Shown here: positions 38,705-49,206 of the stretch, in pieces
Layout of the letters: the number at the start of each line of letters is the position of its first letter
Numbering within the stretch: position 1 is the first letter of the stretch
Assembly (NCBI GenBank): GCA_023262505.1
Contig: JALRAP010000001.1
Location: forward strand, 1-64,000
DNA length: 64,000 nt
Source: Bacteroidia bacterium
GTDB taxonomy: Bacteria > Bacteroidota > Bacteroidia > AKYH767-A > OLB10
Reading direction: 5' to 3'
Notes under the pieces: generated by a model
Database searches by the model: none
What the model saw: the letters and a program-made list of their open reading frames with translations, nothing else
Told to the model about the DNA's origin: nothing
Program-made: the position numbers and the translations under genes

Positions 38705-40045
38705 ATGAAACAAAATATATATCTTAACAAACTCGTCCTAGGCTTTTCATTGTGTACGATTGCACTAATAAACCTTCAATATTCCTACGCACAGAACCCC
38801 GCTCCCGGATCAGTGCAAACGAAACGAATCTTGTTGATGAATGGGAGAGTCCACGTTGGCAATGGGACCGTTATTGAAAATGGAGCAGTAGGCTTTTCAA
38901 AAGGCGTTTTCGACTTAGTGGCGGATGCAACAACGATTCGAATCGACCGAACCGCATACGATACCATCATAGATGTTTCGGGCCGCGATATTTATCCCGG
39001 ATTGATTGCTATGAATACAGTGCTTGGCCTTAACGAGATTGAAGCCGTCAGGGCCACAAATGATGTTGCAGAAACCGGTATGATGAACCCCTCTGTAAGA
39101 TCCATCATTGCCTACAACACAGATTCCAAAGTAATTCCTACAGTAAGGAGCAATGGGGTTTTGATGGCCCAAATTGTGCCAAAACCAAGTGGAGCGTCTC
39201 CTGCCCTAAGTGGCCAATCATCAGTAGTGGTTTTGGACGCTTGGAACTATGAAGACGCCGCTTATGCCACTGACAACGGTTTGCATCTGCATTGGCCTAA
39301 TATGCGAATATATCGTTCGGATGAACCTGGAGGAGAAGAAAAGCAGAGGACGGCAGCCGATCGAAACATAAATGAATTGAGGAAATTGTTTACTGAAGCA
39401 AAAGCGTATTCGAACGAACCGAAACCCAGTGAGAAAAATATCCACTTGGAATCCATGAAAGGGCTTTTCAATGGTCAGAAAAAACTTTATATACATTGCA
39501 ACACTGCAAAAGAGATAATCGCAGCAGTCGCCTTCTCTAAAGATTTCGGATTGAAAATCGTACTGGTAGGCGCTCGTGAAGCGCTGTCGGTTTCCAATCT
39601 ACTGAAAGAAAATGCGATTCCGGTGGTTGTGGTTGAAACCCATCGCCTGCCAGCCACTAGCGACGAGGCCATCGACCTTCCATATGTATTTCCATACCTG
39701 CTTAAACAAACCGGCATCTCATTTGCGATTTCCGTACCCGAATTCTGGCAAGTAAGAACCCTAGCCTATCAAGCTGGCACAGGGGCCGCATATGGGCTCT
39801 CAAAAGAGGAAGCCCTTGAATCAATAACACTGAGCCCGGCCCGTATCATGGGTATTGATAAAACGACGGGTTCGATTGAAGTGGGGAAAAATGCCACATT
39901 GATTGTTTGCAAAGGTGATGTATTGGATATGCGCTCAAGCGAGGTGCTTCGAGCTTACATTGTAGGAAGATCTGTCGACATTGACAATATACAAAGTCAG
40001 TTGAACCGAAAATTCAGAGGTAAATACCAGCTGCCTGTCCGCTAA
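38705..40045 (+). CDS. Exported amidohydrolase-family protein
   Basis: Signal peptide; RILLMNGRVHVGNGTVIENGAVGFSKG, DIYPGLIAMNTVLGLNE, LSPARIMGIDKTTGSIEVGKNATLIV. Confidence 0.87.
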   Translation: MKQNIYLNKLVLGFSLCTIALINLQYSYAQNPAPGSVQTKRILLMNGRVHVGNGTVIENGAVGFSKGVFDLVADATTIRIDRTAYDTIIDVSGRDIYPGLIAMNTVLGLNEIEAVRATNDVAETGMMNPSVRSIIAYNTDSKVIPTVRSNGVLMAQIVPKPSGASPALSGQSSVVVLDAWNYEDAAYATDNGLHLHWPNMRIYRSDEPGGEEKQRTAADRNINELRKLFTEAKAYSNEPKPSEKNIHLESMKGLFNGQKKLYIHCNTAKEIIAAVAFSKDFGLKIVLVGAREALSVSNLLKENAIPVVVVETHRLPATSDEAIDLPYVFPYLLKQTGISFAISVPEFWQVRTLAYQAGTGAAYGLSKEEALESITLSPARIMGIDKTTGSIEVGKNATLIVCKGDVLDMRSSEVLRAYIVGRSVDIDNIQSQLNRKFRGKYQLPVR

Positions 40046-40084
40046 ATCAAACCACTATTACCCTTTTTCATATATTTGAACGTT

Positions 40085-42289
40085 ATGATTTCCTTCAGGC
40101 TTGCGCTAAAACCACAGTATTGGGTATGTATTGCAGTATTATCCCTTTGTGCGTCGGTGGCGTCTTTTGGTCAAGATAACAGGTTGTTAGTAGATCCAAT
40201 AGGATTAGCCGAAGAGGCTATGGAGCAAGAAGGGTTGTTTTACATGCCACAATTGCAACTAGCTGCCCTGGATAATCCGGGACGAGCATCGTTGGAAAAA
40301 ACCTTACAATCCTCAACAAAACCTTCCAATAAGATTCAGCTGGCGAACGCCGCAATTCAACTCGCATGGGTCGAATTCATAGAGGGTAATACTCAGAAAT
40401 CGATCCAACTGACGCAATCGGCACTTGAGTTTGTCAACGAAACCGAAAACAAAAACCATTTGGCTTTGGCTGATTTACTGATTGCTTGGTTCAAGTTAAA
40501 AAACGGATCCTTTCCAGAAGCCTATACGTTAGCGAACAAAATCGCAACAGAACCACTTAATTCAAAATCAAGTCAAATCAAAGGCGCTGCTTTGATTATC
40601 GCCGCTCAGTCGCAATTGGCATCCCGAGAATGGGAAGCTGCGCAAAAAATCTTCATGGCAGCCTCCAAATCATTTTCAGCTGCAGGATTACGCCAGATGG
40701 AAGCACGTAGTCTAGTTCAATCGGCCGAATCCATGTTGAGGAAAGGAGATAGTGAGGAACGAGATAATACCCTGAAGGCTGCATTCAATATTTTTTCTTC
40801 CTTGAAAGATGCATCAGGAATGGCTATGGTTCTACGCGACCAAGGAATTGTTTACTTCAAAAAGGGACTTTATTCTCAAGCGACTGTTGAATTTCAAAAG
40901 AGCCTATTTATACAGCCACAATTATCAACGGCAAAACTGTTGAAGGATTCCTATTTTAAGTTATCCACCCTTAGCACCCTGTCCGGCGATCACAAATCCG
41001 CTGATGAAACCAAAATCAAGTATGAGCAGCTTCGTGACTCAATTGACAGGGTTGAATCTTCCAGAGTCTTAAATAGTAGATCTACAAGAAAGGATTTGAT
41101 GGAACGTTCCGCTATCAATGAAATGCTGAGGAAAGACATCAACTTCGCCGTGGAAGGGGTTTCTGCCAATGACCTTGAGAGGAATCGTTTGTTGATTGAC
41201 GCAGAAATCGAGCGGTTGGAAAAGGAAAAACTGATTGAAGAACTCAACGTTGAAAAACGGAAAACCGATATTACAAATCAAGAGCGTGACGATAGAATAA
41301 AGGAGTTGCTTAGGGAAAAACAAAGTCAGGAGCTTGCACTTTCCAAAAAAGAACTTCAAGTAAGTCAAGGAAAAGCGTTCAGAGACCTGTTAATAGCCGT
41401 TTCGATATCCATCATAATAATTTCATTACTGCTCTACAACCGTTACAGGAATGAGAAGCGAACAAGGCAGGACATCGACAGGACATTCCATGAATTATCG
41501 GAAACGCATTCAAAGTTGGTGGCTACTCAGGAACAGCTTGTTCATTCGCAAAAAATGGCATCGCTAGGCCAATTAACCGCTGGAATCGCGCATGAAATAC
41601 AGAACCCATTGAATTTCGTAAATAATTTTTCAGAACTCTCGATAGAATTAATCGAAGAGATGAAAACCGCCTCCGATTCGGAAAAACAGGCCATCCTGAA
41701 TGATATCGTTTCCAATCTTCGGAAAATCAACGAACATGGTAAGCGAGCTGACATAATCGTTAAGGGCATGCTAACCCATTCGAGAGTTGGTAAGCCGGAA
41801 AAGCAACCGGTTGACTTAAATAAAATGATTGAAGAGCTATTGGAGCTTTCTTATCACGGAAATCGTAGTCGAGACCAAGGATTCAAAGCCGAGATACTTA
41901 AAAACCTAGATCCGCAAATCCCGAAAGTCAATGTGGTAATGCAAGAGATCAGCAGGGTTTTAATTAATATCTTCAATAATGCGTTTTATGCCGTACACCA
42001 GAGATTCAAGACAGGAGAAAAAAACTATGTAGCTTCTGTTGGTGTCAGTACACGCTTAGATGGCAGCCAGGTTATCATAAAAATCCGAGATAATGGACCT
42101 GGAATGCCTGATGGGGTTCGAAATCGAATCTTTGACCCATTTTTTACTACCAAACCTTCAGGAGAGGGTACAGGTTTAGGCCTTTCCTTGAGTTATGATA
42201 TTATTGTTAAAGCTCATCAAGGTACGTTGAAGGTGTTTTCTGAGCCCGGCTCCTTCACAGAGTTCACAATTACGCTACCATTGGCTTAA
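40085..42289 (+). CDS. TPR-containing membrane histidine kinase
   Basis: Signal peptide, TPR-like helices, [23 protein letters not shown]-box [49 protein letters not shown]. Confidence 0.92.
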   Translation: MISFRLALKPQYWVCIAVLSLCASVASFGQDNRLLVDPIGLAEEAMEQEGLFYMPQLQLAALDNPGRASLEKTLQSSTKPSNKIQLANAAIQLAWVEFIEGNTQKSIQLTQSALEFVNETENKNHLALADLLIAWFKLKNGSFPEAYTLANKIATEPLNSKSSQIKGAALIIAAQSQLASREWEAAQKIFMAASKSFSAAGLRQMEARSLVQSAESMLRKGDSEERDNTLKAAFNIFSSLKDASGMAMVLRDQGIVYFKKGLYSQATVEFQKSLFIQPQLSTAKLLKDSYFKLSTLSTLSGDHKSADETKIKYEQLRDSIDRVESSRVLNSRSTRKDLMERSAINEMLRKDINFAVEGVSANDLERNRLLIDAEIERLEKEKLIEELNVEKRKTDITNQERDDRIKELLREKQSQELALSKKELQVSQGKAFRDLLIAVSISIIIISLLLYNRYRNEKRTRQDIDRTFHELSETHSKLVATQEQLVHSQKMASLGQLTAGIAHEIQNPLNFVNNFSELSIELIEEMKTASDSEKQAILNDIVSNLRKINEHGKRADIIVKGMLTHSRVGKPEKQPVDLNKMIEELLELSYHGNRSRDQGFKAEILKNLDPQIPKVNVVMQEISRVLINIFNNAFYAVHQRFKTGEKNYVASVGVSTRLDGSQVIIKIRDNGPGMPDGVRNRIFDPFFTTKPSGEGTGLGLSLSYDIIVKAHQGTLKVFSEPGSFTEFTITLPLA

Positions 42290-42335
42290 GTGCGTTTATA
42301 TTAATTTGTTTAGTTTTGAGAAAAGCCGTAACCCC

Positions 42336-42683
42336 ATGAGCACAGCATCAGATTTAACTTTCATGCGTACCTTCTCAGGAGGAGATCCTGAAAAAATCAA
42401 AAAATACGTAGGTATGTTCCTGAAAATGGCACCTCCTAGCCTGAACCAAATGGATGAGTTTTCACAAAAAATGGATTGGAAATCATTGAAAACCACATCT
42501 CACTCTTTAAAGTCCCAAATGAAATACATGGGTATGGCATTGGGGGCTGAAATTGCCCAAAAATTGGAAAATATATGCGCTGAAGAGTCGGGCACAGACG
42601 AAATCCCGGATTTGTTGTCCAAACTCCGTTCTCAAGTTGCCTTAGCAGTAACAGAGCTTGAGAATGAACTAAGTAAACTTTGA
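42336..42683 (+). CDS. Stand-alone Hpt-domain protein
   Basis: About 115 aa, helical; phosphoacceptor-like TTSHSLKSQMKYMGM; ATG at 42336. Confidence 0.8.
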   Translation: MSTASDLTFMRTFSGGDPEKIKKYVGMFLKMAPPSLNQMDEFSQKMDWKSLKTTSHSLKSQMKYMGMALGAEIAQKLENICAEESGTDEIPDLLSKLRSQVALAVTELENELSKL

Positions 42684-42710
42684 ATATTTAAGGTCAAACT
42701 CTTATACTTG
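42679..42710 (+). promoter_or_regulatory. Putative promoter for the REC-TM gene
   Basis: TTTG (42679-42682), N20, TATACTTG (42703-42710); the -33 box overlaps the Hpt stop codon. Confidence 0.45.
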
Positions 42711-42735
42711 CAATATATTACCCCAAAAAAAAACC

Positions 42736-43257
42736 ATGGCTGATTTGAGAAAATTGATTTTCATTGTTGACGATGATCCTGTTTTGGCCGAAATGCTCAA
42801 GGATCATTTATCCAAAATGACCCATTATGAAATCCATGTTTTCGAAAAGGGTGAGGATTGTATTGAAAAGTTACACCTGAAACCGGGGATTGTCTTTCTC
42901 GACTTTTACCTGAATTCCGTTGACAAAGATGCCATAGATGGCTTAGAAGTCCTCCAAGAAATCAAGAAAATAGACCCAGATATTGATGTTGTAATGCTTT
43001 CCGGCCAAGATAAGATTGAAGTGGCTGTAAAAACGATGCAATATGGCGCCTTTGACTATATCGTAAAAGGCGAAAGTGCTTTTTATCGTGCAGAGAAAGC
43101 GGTGTTCAACATCTACCGTTTCAAAAAACTCCAAGGAAATGCAGAGTCATACAAAAGACTTTCCATTTGGCTTGCAATTGGCTTTGGAGCCCTTGCTCTT
43201 CTGATAATGTACCTTCAGATGTCAGGCAACATCAAAGATCTCCCAGGTTGGCTGTAA
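42736..43257 (+). CDS. Response-regulator receiver protein with C-terminal transmembrane helix
   Basis: IVDDDPVLAEML, VFLDFYLNSVDKDAIDG, VVMLSGQD, DYIVKGES; C-terminal LSIWLAIGFGALALLIMYLQM. Confidence 0.9.
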   Translation: MADLRKLIFIVDDDPVLAEMLKDHLSKMTHYEIHVFEKGEDCIEKLHLKPGIVFLDFYLNSVDKDAIDGLEVLQEIKKIDPDIDVVMLSGQDKIEVAVKTMQYGAFDYIVKGESAFYRAEKAVFNIYRFKKLQGNAESYKRLSIWLAIGFGALALLIMYLQMSGNIKDLPGWL

Positions 43258-43266
43258 GCCTATCTT

Positions 43267-43857
43267 TCAGCTTTGATTTGCCAGCATTCTGGCGACGTAC
43301 TTCCCGATAATATCAAATTCCAAGTTCACTATGTCGCCTATCCTCAGGCTTTTGAAATTCGTATGCTCGTAGGTGTAGGGAATAATTGCTACACTGAAAA
43401 AACCAGCACCGGCATCCACTATCGTAAGGCTAACACCATTCACACAAATGGAGCCCTTTTCAACTATCAGTCCAGGCTGGATTTCATTGAATGAAAAATG
43501 AAATACCCAGCTGCCTTTCAGATCTTCAATTGAGTCACATTTGGCAATAGTGTCTACATGTCCTTGGACAATATGTCCATCCAACCTCCCTCCCATCATC
43601 ATACAACGCTCCACATTCACCAAATCTCCAACGGTAAGCCTGCCCAGATTTGTACGATCAAGCGTTTCCTGAATTGCAGTCACATAATACAAACCATCTG
43701 AAATATCCGTAACGGTTAAACAAACTCCATTGTGCGAAAGGCTTTGGTCTACCTTTAGTTCACCGACAAAGGGACAAGAAAAGCCAAAATCAACATTCGT
43801 TTCATTTTTACGTATTGATTTAACCGTTGATTGCGACTCAATGATGCCTGTGAACAT
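43267..43857 (-). CDS. ribE: Riboflavin synthase alpha subunit
   Basis: MFTGIIES, NGVCLTVTD, GGHIVQGHVD-like GRLDGHIVQGHVD, second lumazine domain CVNGVSLTIVD. Confidence 0.96.
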   Translation of the reverse strand: MFTGIIESQSTVKSIRKNETNVDFGFSCPFVGELKVDQSLSHNGVCLTVTDISDGLYYVTAIQETLDRTNLGRLTVGDLVNVERCMMMGGRLDGHIVQGHVDTIAKCDSIEDLKGSWVFHFSFNEIQPGLIVEKGSICVNGVSLTIVDAGAGFFSVAIIPYTYEHTNFKSLRIGDIVNLEFDIIGKYVARMLANQS

Positions 43858-43862
43858 TTTTT

Positions 43863-46466
43863 CTATCTGATCAATTGTATTGGTCCCTTTAATTCACGCT
43901 TCTTATTCCCGGCGATGAATTTTTCTTCCACTTTGCAAATAAAATAATAGGTCCCTGCTGGGAGCTCCGACCCCGTATTTGCAGTTTTGCCATTCCACAA
44001 CACATCGGGGTCATCTGTACTAAACACATCCATCCCCCATCGATTGAAGATTTTCACCTCAACGGATACCACATCACGGTAAGGGAAAGGAATAAACAAA
44101 TCATTTATCCCATCACCATCAGGAGTGAAAACATTTGGTAATTGGTAATATGGGCAATATTCAACACAGATGTTACCTGCTATTGCGCTAGTGTTACCTG
44201 CCGTATCTGTGGCAGTAAAATAGTAACAACCCGAAATGGTTGAATCTGTTATTGACCAACTCAAAACACTAGCGTCACTGATTATCTGTATTGGTTGAAA
44301 AGGTGTCTGTAGGTTAGGGCTGAAACCAACTGTATAATAAGCGATATCGTTACCACAAGATAATGCAGGTGCGCTCCATTCAATCGTAAGATTACCCGAT
44401 TCACAATAAGATTGGGTAGCTATCGCGATGGGTGGACAAGGGGGAACATTATCAATAGGGACGGCACATGTCTCCTGTGAGAAATTGATGATCGGATCAA
44501 TATAGCCGGGAGCAGAGTAAGAAGATGTACTGCGAATCTTGTAACAATATGTTTGGCCATTATTGAGTAGACTGTCTTTATAGGCGCGGGAACTGGACGT
44601 TCCGATTGAATCGTATACTGAGCCATTGAACCTGTAAATAGTATAAAAAGAATTAACCCATGGTACGGATTCACTCCATTCAAGCAAAACACTGTTATCT
44701 GAAGGAGATGCGTTCAAAAACACTGTACTTCCAGGGGTTGATGCACCAACTTCAACTTGTGTTCCATTTTGCGTAGCAAATAATACGATACGATATGTAA
44801 ATCCCGAGGATACGGTATTCACACCTATATCGGAGAAAATGGTATCATTCAGTCCCCCAATATTTGAACCAACTGTTTGGAATGACGAAGTGTTGATACC
44901 TGCAGAACGCTGAATAATGTACTTGTGAGGAGCTGGGAACTGGATAGTATCAAGATCCGTTGGTTTGCTCCAAGCCACATACACTTGGCCATTGGCTGCA
45001 TCTGTGGCAATTATACTAGCATTGGTTAAAACAGGCAATTCCTTTTGCAATACAGCACATACTTCTTGAGTTGCATAACTTTCGCCTCCATCACTGAATT
45101 CCGCCACAACCATATAGCAATAGTCGCTGCCCGCAGCAAGACCAGAACCTCCATTGTTGTCTGTAAAAGAAGTGTTGTTCAGGCCCGATAACGTTGCAAT
45201 TCTAAAATAGCCGGTATAAGAGGGTACGCCTGTTTCGCACTGTGCTGGTGTAAAGCCATAAAAACCTATTCGCCTATACAATCCATATCCGATGGCGTCT
45301 GAGCAAATGGAAGGACTCCAAGATACATTCATGGAATTCCCCGTAGGGGTTACCGTTAGATTTTGAGGGGCAGGTGCGACTACTCTTATCCGCATCGAAA
45401 CTAAATCAACCAAGTTGACAAATGGATCGTTATCCTCGGCCTTGAAAACCATTTGCCATGGCTGCAGCCTCACATGGTCGCACGTTGTTTGCCAGGAAAA
45501 ACTTGATGAAACGTTTCCGGTTCCTGAAACAGGCTGATTGAAAACAGCGGGCGAATTCACTACCTCCAAAGGCCCACCAGTGGCGGTTAACGTTATCAGG
45601 TCAGTGGCATCAGGATCGAATGCCGATACAGAGAAAGCAACTTGATCGCCAGCAGTCACGCAAATATCAGCCAAGGAAGATATCGCTGGAGGGGCATTTG
45701 AATTAGGGTTATTGCAAGAAATGTTTACTTGCATATCTCGCTCCACGAAACCAATTTGAACGCCATTGCGCCATTCTCGAATCAAAATAGCGATGTTGTA
45801 CTCGCCACAAATCACGGGATTGAACCATTTTAAATCTCCTGTTATGGAATCCAGGTTAAACGACGAGCTTGCTATTGGATAAGAATAGCCACCAATTGAG
45901 ACACCTCCAGCACCTTTGCAGGGGATCAATTCATATGAGAGGCTGTCTCCATCCGGATCGTAGGCGTTTGGATTGTGTACAAAGGGCTGGCCAACCACCC
46001 CTTGGTCGATTGGTGGCTGAAGCAACACCGGAGAATTGTTAAATCCTAAAAATGCCGAAATGATCAATTGCGACTCTACATAAAAAGGCACATTTATTGA
46101 GTTGGGAATATTGATAACCCCACCATTACGGTTGGGATCCTCAAAATACAAGGTGTAGATTGACGGTCCGGGGTATGTATGAATTCCCGTGTAGGTATTC
46201 CTACGGATATCACTGCCGGGTCCCCCAAATTGATCTTGAAAAGAGGAACGGGCCAGCACTGAGCTTGTTCCATCTCCCCAAAATAATTCCAACTCTGGCC
46301 TATCTGCTGGCGAAGATGTTTTGGTGTAGGTGGTTATTGTGGCCTTGTATACATATTGACCCAGTCTTTCATAGGTGATTTCACCAGCCCTGTTGTGGGT
46401 TGCCTCAGCAGTATTGAAATACAAAACGGCCGCTAAAAAAAAATATATCTTGGTGCTATTGAACAA
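43863..46466 (-). CDS. Secreted multi-domain (FN3-like) protein with gliding-motility-associated C-terminal domain
   Basis: Signal peptide; HNRAGEITYERLGQYVYKATITTYT; C-terminal PNVFTPDGDGINDLFIPFPYRDVVSVEVKIFNRWGMDVF...LPAGTYYFICKVEEKF. Confidence 0.92.
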   Translation of the reverse strand: MFNSTKIYFFLAAVLYFNTAEATHNRAGEITYERLGQYVYKATITTYTKTSSPADRPELELFWGDGTSSVLARSSFQDQFGGPGSDIRRNTYTGIHTYPGPSIYTLYFEDPNRNGGVINIPNSINVPFYVESQLIISAFLGFNNSPVLLQPPIDQGVVGQPFVHNPNAYDPDGDSLSYELIPCKGAGGVSIGGYSYPIASSSFNLDSITGDLKWFNPVICGEYNIAILIREWRNGVQIGFVERDMQVNISCNNPNSNAPPAISSLADICVTAGDQVAFSVSAFDPDATDLITLTATGGPLEVVNSPAVFNQPVSGTGNVSSSFSWQTTCDHVRLQPWQMVFKAEDNDPFVNLVDLVSMRIRVVAPAPQNLTVTPTGNSMNVSWSPSICSDAIGYGLYRRIGFYGFTPAQCETGVPSYTGYFRIATLSGLNNTSFTDNNGGSGLAAGSDYCYMVVAEFSDGGESYATQEVCAVLQKELPVLTNASIIATDAANGQVYVAWSKPTDLDTIQFPAPHKYIIQRSAGINTSSFQTVGSNIGGLNDTIFSDIGVNTVSSGFTYRIVLFATQNGTQVEVGASTPGSTVFLNASPSDNSVLLEWSESVPWVNSFYTIYRFNGSVYDSIGTSSSRAYKDSLLNNGQTYCYKIRSTSSYSAPGYIDPIINFSQETCAVPIDNVPPCPPIAIATQSYCESGNLTIEWSAPALSCGNDIAYYTVGFSPNLQTPFQPIQIISDASVLSWSITDSTISGCYYFTATDTAGNTSAIAGNICVEYCPYYQLPNVFTPDGDGINDLFIPFPYRDVVSVEVKIFNRWGMDVFSTDDPDVLWNGKTANTGSELPAGTYYFICKVEEKFIAGNKKRELKGPIQLIR

Positions 46467-46468
46467 GT

Positions 46469-47632
46469 TTAATAGTTGATTATCTGCTCCTCCATTTGTT
46501 GTGGAAGTGGCCTGAATTCATACTGTTGATTTCTTAACCTAGGGGTAAATCCAGCCTCTGCGATGGCATCTTGGATGCCTTTACTTGTAAAGCGATGAGG
46601 AGCTCCTGCGGCGGAAACCACATTTTCCTCAATCATGATGGAGCCGAAATCATTTGCACCCGAATACAAACATACTTGTGCCACCTGCTTTCCAACGGTT
46701 AGCCATGAGGCCTGGATGTTTTCGATATTGGGAAGCATGATTCGGCTTAATGCAATTGTTCTCACATATTCTTCAGCGGAAACGTGATTTCGAATGCCTT
46801 TGACATTCCGCAGCAAAGTTCCTTCATCCTGGAATGGCCATGGAATGAATGCAACAAAACCTTTGGATGAAGCCGGCTTTTCAGATTGTACATCGCGCAG
46901 ATTCACTAAATGCTCGAAGCGCTCGTCAATGGTTTCTACGTGGCCAAACATCATGGTTGCTGATGTAGTTATATCTAACTGATGGGCCGCCCTCATTACA
47001 TCCAGCCACTCCCTTCCTGAGCATTTCCCTTTGGAAATCATCCGTCTCACGCGGTCGCTCAGTATTTCGGCGCCGGCGCCTGGCAAAGAGTCTAATCCTG
47101 ACTTCTTGAGTTCCGTGAGTACTTGAGAATGAGATAGCCCCTCCAGTTTGGAAATATGGGCTATTTCAGGAGGACCTAATGCATGTAATTTTAGGGTCGG
47201 AAACTCTCGCTTTAAGGAACTGAAAAGCTCGACATAATAAGACAGGCCGAGATTGGGGTGGTGCCCCCCTTGCAGCAACAACTGATCACCGCCGTAACGA
47301 AATAGCTCTTCTATTTTGATTCGGTACTGTTCCATGGTGGTGATGTAAGACTCCGCATGGTCCGGTATTCTGTAGAAATTGCAGAATTTGCAATTTGCGA
47401 TACATACGTTGGTTGTATTGACGTTACGATCTATTATCCATGTCACATCATTTCCAGGTTTTCGCTGAAGTCGCATTTGATGAGCCACGCGCATAAGCTG
47501 GGGAGTTGAGGCCTTGTAAAACAACTCCTTGCCTTCAGCAACGGTTAAAAACCCTCCATTAAGCGCCTTTTCCAATAATCCAATCACTGCATAATCTTCC
47601 AACATGCTCATAATTTCATCAAAAATAAACAT
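46469..47632 (-). CDS. mqnC: Radical SAM cyclic dehypoxanthinyl futalosine synthase
   Basis: NVCIANCKFCNFYR radical-SAM motif, LLQGGHHPNLGLSYYVELF, DSLPGAGAEILSDRVR, TSATMMFGHVET. Confidence 0.9.
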   Translation of the reverse strand: MFIFDEIMSMLEDYAVIGLLEKALNGGFLTVAEGKELFYKASTPQLMRVAHQMRLQRKPGNDVTWIIDRNVNTTNVCIANCKFCNFYRIPDHAESYITTMEQYRIKIEELFRYGGDQLLLQGGHHPNLGLSYYVELFSSLKREFPTLKLHALGPPEIAHISKLEGLSHSQVLTELKKSGLDSLPGAGAEILSDRVRRMISKGKCSGREWLDVMRAAHQLDITTSATMMFGHVETIDERFEHLVNLRDVQSEKPASSKGFVAFIPWPFQDEGTLLRNVKGIRNHVSAEEYVRTIALSRIMLPNIENIQASWLTVGKQVAQVCLYSGANDFGSIMIEENVVSAAGAPHRFTSKGIQDAIAEAGFTPRLRNQQYEFRPLPQQMEEQIINY

Positions 47633-47673
47633 TTAAAAACCCTTAATGTTATGATTTTGTTCATGTATATATC

Positions 47674-47704
47674 TTTGATTTACAAACCCATTTGACTAAC
47701 TTCG
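47674..47704 (+). promoter_or_regulatory. Putative promoter for the leucyl aminopeptidase gene
   Basis: TTTG (47674-47677), N19, TAACTTCG (47697-47704), 22 bp before ATG 47727. Confidence 0.5.
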
Positions 47705-47726
47705 CCCATTAAAACCTATCATACAG

Positions 47727-49163
47727 ATGAACCTATACCTTCGGAAAGCCAATATTCTTCCAAAGACCGAAAATTTAGCCGTTGTTACAACTGACATCGG
47801 GTCAATAGACCGCCGAATACTCAAGAAAAACGAACTTGATTTTGTCCGTAAAGAGGCTAAGAAAAAATCAAAGTTCATTACCATAAATCAATACTCGCGT
47901 TTAGTCTTCATCTGTTTGGTTGATGGCAACGGCAAAGGAGAGCATATGATTTTGGAATCCTATCGTAGAGCCGGAGATACTCTGGTTTCGTTGCTGAATC
48001 GATCAAAAGCCACATCTGTTTGCGTTACTAGCAAAGAAGGACAAGAAGAGTTAAGCGCTTTTGCAGAAGGCATGCTTCTAGGTAACTATCAGTTCCTGAA
48101 ATACAAGTCAAAGCCTGAATCCAATTCCCTGAAAAAAATCTCATTTTTCGCGCCACAGTTGAAGCAGCAAGATTTGGATGCGACAAAAACAATTTGCGAA
48201 GCCGTTTATCATGCTCGCAACCTGGTTAATGAGCCTGTGATCTCCCTAAATGCAACTGATCTTGCGAATGCTTTCAAGGGGATGGGTAAGGATGCCGGAT
48301 TCTCCGTCAAAGTTTTCGACAAGGCCAAGATAAAAGACATGAAAATGGGCGGGCTATTAGCCGTGAATATGGGCAGCATTGATCCGCCCACATTCACCGT
48401 CATGGAATGGAAACCCAGCAAGCATGTCAATACCAAGCCTATCGTTCTTGTAGGAAAAGGTGTTGTGTATGACACAGGAGGGCTTAGTTTGAAACCTACT
48501 CCTGGCTCCATGGATTACATGAAGTGCGATATGGCTGGTGGTGCCGCAGTTGGCTCTGCCATGTATGCCGTCGCCAAACTCAAACTCCCATTACATGTGA
48601 TAGCCTTAGTACCGGCAACCGATAACAGACCTGACGGAAACGCCTACACTCCAGGCGATGTTATCACGATGATGAGTGGTCTCAAAGTCGAAGTGTTGAA
48701 CACAGATGCTGAAGGCCGTATGATTTTGGCTGATGCATTGCATTATGCCAAGCAATTCCAACCCGAACTGGTGATGGAATTCTCTACACTGACTGGCGCT
48801 GCAGCCGCGGCCATTGGTCAATACGGAATCGTTGCCATGGGAACCTGCGAAGATGATACTAGAAGAGATCTTCACAAAAGTGGAGAGATGGTTTACGAAC
48901 GCCTGGCCGAGTTCCCTTTCTGGGATGAATATGATGAGTTGATCAAGTCAGACGTTGCAGATATCAAAAACATTGGTGGCCCCATGGCTGGAGCAATAAC
49001 TGCTGGACGCTTCCTGAAAAAATTCACTGACTACCCATATATGCACTTCGACATCGCAGGACCTGCATTCGGCAAAGGCGGCGATAGCTACCGTGGTAAA
49101 AATGGAACAGGAGTTGGCGTACGCTTGATTGTTGAATACCTGCAGAGAAGAGCCTCTAAGTAA
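47727..49163 (+). CDS. Leucyl aminopeptidase (M17 family)
   Basis: VLVGKGVVYDTGGLSLKPTPGSMDYMKCDMAGGAAV, NTDAEGRMILADALHYA. Confidence 0.96.
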   Translation: MNLYLRKANILPKTENLAVVTTDIGSIDRRILKKNELDFVRKEAKKKSKFITINQYSRLVFICLVDGNGKGEHMILESYRRAGDTLVSLLNRSKATSVCVTSKEGQEELSAFAEGMLLGNYQFLKYKSKPESNSLKKISFFAPQLKQQDLDATKTICEAVYHARNLVNEPVISLNATDLANAFKGMGKDAGFSVKVFDKAKIKDMKMGGLLAVNMGSIDPPTFTVMEWKPSKHVNTKPIVLVGKGVVYDTGGLSLKPTPGSMDYMKCDMAGGAAVGSAMYAVAKLKLPLHVIALVPATDNRPDGNAYTPGDVITMMSGLKVEVLNTDAEGRMILADALHYAKQFQPELVMEFSTLTGAAAAAIGQYGIVAMGTCEDDTRRDLHKSGEMVYERLAEFPFWDEYDELIKSDVADIKNIGGPMAGAITAGRFLKKFTDYPYMHFDIAGPAFGKGGDSYRGKNGTGVGVRLIVEYLQRRASK

Positions 49164-49206
49164 CCCTTTGCTTCTACGTTGGTCCCAAAATTAGACTTTG
49201 AAAAAA

